A stretch of 14,228 nt of DNA from DASYXZ01 sp035934315. Lineage in GTDB: Bacteria; Acidobacteriota; Terriglobia; UBA7540. Location of the stretch: assembly GCA_035934315.1 (NCBI GenBank), contig DASYXZ010000206.1:1-14228 (forward strand). The letters run 5' to 3'. How positions within the stretch are numbered: position 1 is the first letter of the stretch; each line of letters opens with the position of its first letter. Positions 14,009-14,228 of the stretch are shown piece after piece. Position numbers and translations under genes: made by a program. The notes under the pieces are model-generated. The model had not been told where the DNA came from, did no database searches, and saw only the letters and a program-made list of their open reading frames with translations.

Positions 14009-14228
14009 CGCTGCTGGGCGATTATTAATTCGGCGTCACGCTTGCTGGTCAGTAGAAACGATGACACAAATGGCGGAATCTGCGCGGCAATTCGGGCGAT
14101 CAAATCATTGCCAATCACTCCGGGGCCGCTGGGCATTTCCGATACAAGACCGACGGCCGACGCCCCGTGGTCAATGGCCATTCGCGCTTCTGATATGCTC
14201 GAGATGCAACAGATTTTCACCCGGGTCA
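13996..14228 (-). pseudogene. trpF: Truncated phosphoribosylanthranilate isomerase
   Basis: The minus strand from the window edge reads TRVKICCISS (start codon just outside; bases 14228-14227 give the last two of an NTG), then EARMAIDHGASAVGLVSEMPSG and SSFLLTSKRDAELIIAQQRR, and stops at 13996. This is the N-terminal third of TrpF, the isomerase of tryptophan synthesis; KIC holds the catalytic Cys. A full TrpF is about 200 residues, and here about 70 remain before the frame enters the antisense of the methyltransferase fragment near 14012. The second catalytic residue (Asp near 126 in homologues) is lost, so the product should be inactive. Confidence 0.8.

Noticed and set aside
1..14228. CRISPR array, insertion sequence or transposase
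   Set aside because: No regularly spaced repeats, terminal inverted repeats flanking a gene, or transposase motifs were found on either strand.

Overview
The window looks like bacterial chromosome from a GC-rich, Gram-negative-type organism. The gene set, the ECF sigma/zinc anti-sigma pair, the small HNH protein and the trpF style are compatible with Acidobacteriota, but no marker here settles taxonomy. Coding is mostly ordinary chromosomal until about 9.1 kb. After that an accessory block begins, with visibly lower GC (by hand count 29 of 60 bases at 11221-11280, against 39 of 60 at 8041-8100).

Left part (1-7371). A tRNA-Ser(GCU) lies at the edge. A minus-strand group follows, transcribed from a near-consensus promoter at 2165-2193: a DksA/TraR-type zinc-finger protein, a ComF-type phosphoribosyltransferase and an HNH endonuclease. 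Next, also on the minus strand, are an ECF sigma factor and its soluble zinc anti-sigma factor, overlapping as GTGA, with a possible self-regulated promoter upstream. On the plus strand are an AlkA-type DNA glycosylase, an exported di-haem cytochrome c, a small DUF2283 protein preceded by what looks like the cut-off tail of a partner gene, and an exported protein of unknown function. A frameshifted remnant of a YgiT/MqsA-type zinc-finger gene lies beyond it.

Middle (7372-9550). A minus-strand FHA-GAF-PP2C (SpoIIE/RsbU-type) phosphatase is followed by about 460 bases without genes. The last part of that stretch (9448-9536) is packed with inverted repeats that can fold in two mutually exclusive ways.

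Right part (9551-14228). A compact three-gene minus-strand operon has its own promoter (13445-13473): an SPPY-type DNA methyltransferase, a ParB/sulfiredoxin-fold protein, and a 548-residue protein with an HD metal-hydrolase signature and an unrecognised N-terminal region. The genes are 11 bases apart or overlap by 4, so they are probably made together. I do not recognise the trio as a named system; it is the best candidate here for an undescribed defence or DNA-modification module. It abuts two broken genes: the C-terminal Mrr-like nuclease part of a large methyltransferase/restriction protein (plus strand) and the N-terminal third of trpF (minus strand), fused tail to tail near 14006-14012. 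This suggests repeated insertion and deletion at one site.
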